A stretch of 64,000 bases of DNA from contig CM060843.1 in the NCBI GenBank assembly GCA_030762175.1, positions 32,274,001 through 32,338,000 on the forward strand, in the 5' to 3' direction. Below, piece by piece: positions 61,270 through 64,000 of this stretch; the stretch's first letter is position 1, and each line of letters opens with the position of its first letter. The DNA comes from Metallyticus violacea. Its lineage: Eukaryota; Arthropoda; Insecta; Mantodea; Metallyticidae. The notes beneath the pieces were generated by a model. That model made no database searches, had not been told where the DNA came from, and worked only from the letters and a program-made list of their open reading frames with translations. The position numbers and the translations under genes were made by a program.

Positions 61270-62091
61270 TTTCATTTTTCTAGTTTGATAACATTAGAAA
61301 AGCATATTATGTCGAAAGAATATTGAAAAGAAATGATTTATTTTCGAAGGTTGGAAACTTCATAAGAATCGCGCTTTTTTTGCGTTTCAAATGGAGATAA
61401 TTATTTCTCATTCATTATTCCAGTTTGATAGCCTTAGAAAAGGATAAAATGCAGAAAGATTCGCGAAAAGAAAAGATTTATTTCGCTGGTTGGAAACTAC
61501 ATTAGAATCACTTTTTTTCCGTTCTTATTGGAGATAACTGGTTCTAATTCATTTTTCTAGTTTGATAGCCTTAGAAAAGCATATAATGCGGAAAAAATCT
61601 CGAAGAGAAAAAATTTATTTTCGAAGATTGGAAAATTCAAAAGAATCGCGTTTTTTTTTTTCTTTTCCAATGGATATAACTGTTTCTCTTTCACTATTAT
61701 AGTTCGATAGCCTTAGAAAAGCATTAAATGTAGAAAGTTTCGCGAAAAGAAAAGATTTATTTCGATGGTTCTAATCACTTTTTAGAATCACTTTTTTTCC
61801 GTTCTAATATGAGATAACTGGTTCTCTTTCATTTTGCTAGTTTGATGGCCTTAGTAAGGCATATTATGAGGAAAGAATCTCGAAAAGAAAAAAGTTATTT
61901 TCGAAGGTTGGAAACTTCAAAGAATCTTCAAAGAAACTTCAAAGAATGCGTTTCACATAGAGATAACTATTTCTCCTTCATTATTCTATTTTGATTGCTT
62001 CAGAAAAGCATAAAATGAAGAAAAAAAAAAGAAAAGTAAAGAAAAGAAAAGATTTATTTCGACGGTTGGAAACCACACTAGAATCACCTTT
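61270..62091 (+). repeat. Diverged right edge of the satellite array
   Basis: The last about six monomers are irregular. At 61,769-61,798 the A core GGTTGGAAACCTCATTAG is replaced by a local repeat of TAATCACTTTTTAGAATCAC. At 61,909-61,947 the motif CTTCAAAGAA occurs three times in place of a normal B centre. At about 62,018-62,050 an A-rich stretch (A-run, GAAAAGTAAAGAAAAG) replaces the TCGCGA box. The array ends inside an A monomer after GAATCACCTT. Confidence 0.8.
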
Positions 62092-62975
62092 AGCATTATG
62101 ATTCTATTAAAAATGCAATTTTACTACAAAAACTATTTTTCTCTCCATTTACCAGGTTTTGAATATTAAAATCATTTTAAAAGCAAAAGACAGTAGAAAA
62201 ATAATGAAAATAATCAATTTTTTGTCATTCATCTGATTTATTATAGAAAACAATTAAGAAAATTGATGAGAATAATAATTTTATACCTTTCACTGAAGCG
62301 AATCTCTGAAACGTGTAAAAAGGCGATTTTACTACACAAAACGCATTTGGTTTGACCTAGTTCCTTATCATTAAAATAAATATTACAGCATAGAAATATC
62401 CAAAATGATGAAAATAAGCAAAAATATTACATTTATAATGTTTAAAACGTGTAACACATGATTTTACTGTACAAAATTTTTGTTTTCTATTTGGATAACA
62501 TTAAAAGAATTGTTAAAGCAATGTGATAAAACAAAAAGATTTAAATGTGTAGTTTTGTACTATTCAAGGTAAGATTTCTGATAAAGCGTATGGGCAATTT
62601 TACTTCACCTATTTTCATTTTCCCCGTTTGTAATTGATAAAAACATGAAACGAAGATAAGAAAATTGATAAAATAGGTATATTTATTTCCATTAATTGTA
62701 AACAATAATTGTTGCGCGTAAAAACGCTTTTTTTACTGTGACGCGTAAAAACGCGTTTTTACGGTAACAAAATATTATTCATTCAATTTCCCGATTTCTT
62801 TCACTAAATATACCTTTTAAGAGCAAAAGAGAGTTGAAAATTTAAATGAGAATTTAACCGTATTCACTGAATATCTAAACATATTCTCAAGCGCGTGAAA
62901 ACGGTTTTTTACTGTGAAGCGTAAAAACGCGATTTTACGGAAACAAACTGTTATTCATTCAATTTCCTATGTTTT
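62092..62975. repeat. Right flanking repeat, first (5'-truncated) unit
   Basis: From about 62,100 (GATTCTATTAAAA) it aligns to 168-422 of the left flank, then continues into sequence the left flank lacks (TTTGACCTAGTTCC and on). It carries two copies of a G+C-richer subrepeat (GCGTAAAAACGC, ACTGTGA-GCGTAAAAACGCG, TTATTCATTCAATTTCC) at about 62,714-62,793 and 62,891-62,970. It has no ORF of note and no similarity to the A/B satellite. Confidence 0.85.
62744..62763. repeat. 20-bp perfect palindrome in the flanking repeat
   Basis: CGTAAAAACG is followed directly by its reverse complement. The other subrepeat copies (about 62,919, 63,696 and 63,868) have GATTTTAC in the second half, so only this copy is a perfect palindrome. 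Role unknown. Confidence 0.85.
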
Positions 62976-63924
62976 TTAATTTATAAAAACATTTGTAATG
63001 AAAAAATTAGAAGCAAACTGACGATAATAACATCCGTGATTCTATTCATTGTAAGTAAGCTCTGTAACGCGTTTTTTTTTTTCAATTTGCCGATTTGATA
63101 TCACGAAAAAAAAGGAATGATAATGGATGGAAATAAGGATTTTGATTCTATTAAAAACGCAATTTTACTACAAAAACTATTTTTCTCTCCATTTACCAGG
63201 TTTTGAATATTAAAATCATTGTAAAAGCAAAAGACAGTAGAAAAATAATGAAAATAATCAATTTTTTGTCATTCATCTGATTAAATATAGAAAACAATTT
63301 AGAGAATTCATTGTTTGACCTAGTTTCTTATCATTAAAACAAATATTACAGCAAAGAAATATCCAAAATGATGAAAATAAGCAAAAATATTACATTTATA
63401 ATGTTTAAAATGTGTAACACACGATTTTACTATACAAAATTTTTGTTTTGTATTTAGTTAACATTAAAAGAATTGTTAAAGCAAAGTGATAAAACAAAGT
63501 TTTAAATGTGTAGTTTTGTACTCTTCAAGTTAAGATTACTGATAAAGCGTAAAGGGCTTCTTTCATTTTCCCTGTTTGTAATTTCTAAAAACATGAAACG
63601 AACATAAGAAAATTGATAAAAATAGGTATATTTCCATTAATTGTAAACAATAATTGTTGCGCGTAAAAACGCTTTTTTTTTTTTTTTACTGTGACGCGTA
63701 AAAACGCGATTTTACGGAAACAAACTATTATTCATTGAATTTCCCGATTTCTTTCATTAAATATACCTTTTAAAAGCAAAAGAGAGATGAAAAATTAAAT
63801 GAGAATTTTAACCGTATTCACTGAATCTCTAAACATACACGTAAAAACGCTTTTTTTTACTGTGAAGGGTAAAAAAGCGATTTTACGGAAACAAACTGTT
63901 ATTCATTCAATGTCCTATGCTTTT
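62976..63924. repeat. Right flanking repeat, second unit (~949 bp)
   Basis: It starts at TTAATTTATAAAAACATTTG, the phase found at position 1 and at 63,925. It parallels the first unit, including the region matching 168-422, but has an internal deletion of about 80-90 bp at about 63,300-63,314 (AGAGAATTCA joined to TTGTTTGACC). Subrepeat copies lie at about 63,657-63,748 and 63,838-63,918. The repeat is therefore itself tandem, with a full length near 1.03-1.05 kb when the deletion is restored. Confidence 0.85.
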
Positions 63925-64000
63925 TTAATTATTAAAAACATTTGTAATGCAAAAATTAGAAGCAAACAGACGATAATAACACGTGATTCTATTCATTGTA
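63925..64000. repeat. Right flanking repeat, start of third unit
   Basis: These 76 bases match positions 1-78 with only a 2-bp indel (ACACGTG against ACATACGTG). They are closer to the left flank than to the unit start at 62,976. The tandem flank continues beyond the window. Confidence 0.9.

Larger units (their letters stand above)
56280..61270 (+). repeat. Mosaic zone right of the gamma units
   Basis: About 36 monomers built from blocks seen elsewhere: the 9-monomer module (56,691-57,952), the 1.2-kb block of 20,375-21,575 (58,312-59,525), and a segment at about 60,650-61,070 that matches about 19,920-20,340 (GGTC plus T-run, TTCAAAATGAGATAGC, AACCAAAAGAATCTGG, ATGGAGAACGATTCGCG). No gene is seen. 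Confidence 0.8.
423..62091 (+). repeat. A/B dimeric satellite array, ~137-bp monomers, ~61.7 kb
   Basis: The anchor CTAGTTTGATAGCCTTAG recurs every 136-141 bp (for example near 452, 589, 726, 862, 1003 and 1139) to the end of the array. Two monomer classes alternate. A reads CATAAAATGAAGAAAGATTC, then TCGCGA, ATGGTTGGAAAC, and TTCCGTTCTTATTTGAG. B reads CATATTATGCGGAAAGAATC, then TTCGAAGGTTGG, ATCGCG, a T-run, and GCGTTTCAAATGGAG. Consensus A and B differ at about 23 of 138 positions (about 83% identity). Consensus A is 30% G+C by count. All monomers point the same way. The array starts in mid-B and ends in mid-A. The longest open frames, up to 94 codons, lie inside the repeat and recur as near-identical peptides at many sites, so I call none of them a gene. 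I do not recognise the family. Confidence 0.97.

Noticed and set aside
423..62091. CRISPR array
   Set aside because: The period is 137 bp with homologous sequence throughout; there are no short identical repeats separated by unique spacers, and no cas gene.
423..62091. Prokaryotic origin of the sequence
   Set aside because: Sixty-four kilobases without a gene and a higher-order satellite structure do not fit a bacterial, archaeal or phage genome.
423..62091. GGTTCGCG in some A monomers as a tRNA-type internal B box
   Set aside because: The full box B pattern GGTTCGANNCC is not met, and no A box lies at the right distance. It is a one-base variant of GATTCGCG.
62714..63918. GCGTAAAAACGC subrepeats as replication origin iterons
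   Set aside because: They are only part of a tandem non-coding flank unit, two per unit, and no initiator gene or other origin feature is present.
1..64000. Telomeric repeats (TTAGG, TTAGGG, TTTAGGG) at the edges
   Set aside because: No tandem run of any of these is visible at either end of the window or at the array junctions.

Overview
No gene is visible in this window. It is an A+T-rich eukaryotic satellite array of about 61.7 kb (about 423-62,091), bounded on both sides by a second, unrelated tandem repeat. Every open stretch is short (94 codons at most) and is a translation of the satellite monomer; the same peptides recur wherever the monomer recurs. I see no rRNA, tRNA, transposon ORF, LTR, CRISPR array, operon or telomeric repeat. 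Megabase-scale satellites of this kind sit in centromeric, pericentromeric, subtelomeric or B-chromosome heterochromatin. I do not recognise the family and cannot name the organism. The consensus is about 30% G+C by my count, yet CpG is not depleted, which fits a lineage without strong germline CpG methylation (inference only).

Basic unit. The monomer is about 137 bp, all copies head-to-tail on one strand. Two classes, A and B, about 83% identical to each other, alternate to give a dimer of about 275 bp (about 450 monomers in all). A carries an ATGAAGAAAG start, a TCGCGA box and a TTCCGTTCTTATTTGAG segment. B carries TTATGCGGAAAG, a TTCGAA box, a T-run (6 to 35 T) and GCGTTTCAAATGGAG. Both end in CTAGTTTGATAGCCTTAG.

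Layout. 1-422: flanking repeat. 423-6,334: diverged, irregular edge of the array, including a 25-bp perfect foldback at 2,655-2,710. 6,335-13,849: two tandem copies of a 3.6-3.9 kb higher-order unit (alpha), with a stub of a third copy to about 14,130. 14,130-24,800: mosaic zone with several copies of a 9-monomer module. 24,800-43,583: a block of about 8.3 kb present twice, about 10.3 kb apart, almost identical (beta), carrying a diverged alpha copy inside it. 43,644-56,279: three copies of a 4.16 kb unit (gamma; the third is incomplete), the first with a 1,240-bp internal duplication and a deletion of about 430 bp. 56,280-61,270: mosaic zone. 61,270-62,091: diverged right edge. 62,092-64,000: flanking repeat again, period about 949 bp.

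What it shows. The array has old, heterogeneous edges and young, homogenised interior blocks that are nested and partly reuse one another, as expected from repeated unequal exchange or amplification. Indels between copies of the higher-order units are nearly always whole monomers. The most distinctive features are the 9-monomer module with a fixed B-B step beside the longest T-runs, the template-switch-like foldback, the in-phase 255-bp overlap of the flanking repeat on the two sides of the array, and a recurrent 17-bp motif one base away from the CENP-B box core. All coordinates and identity statements come from reading by eye; boundaries may be off by a few tens of bases.
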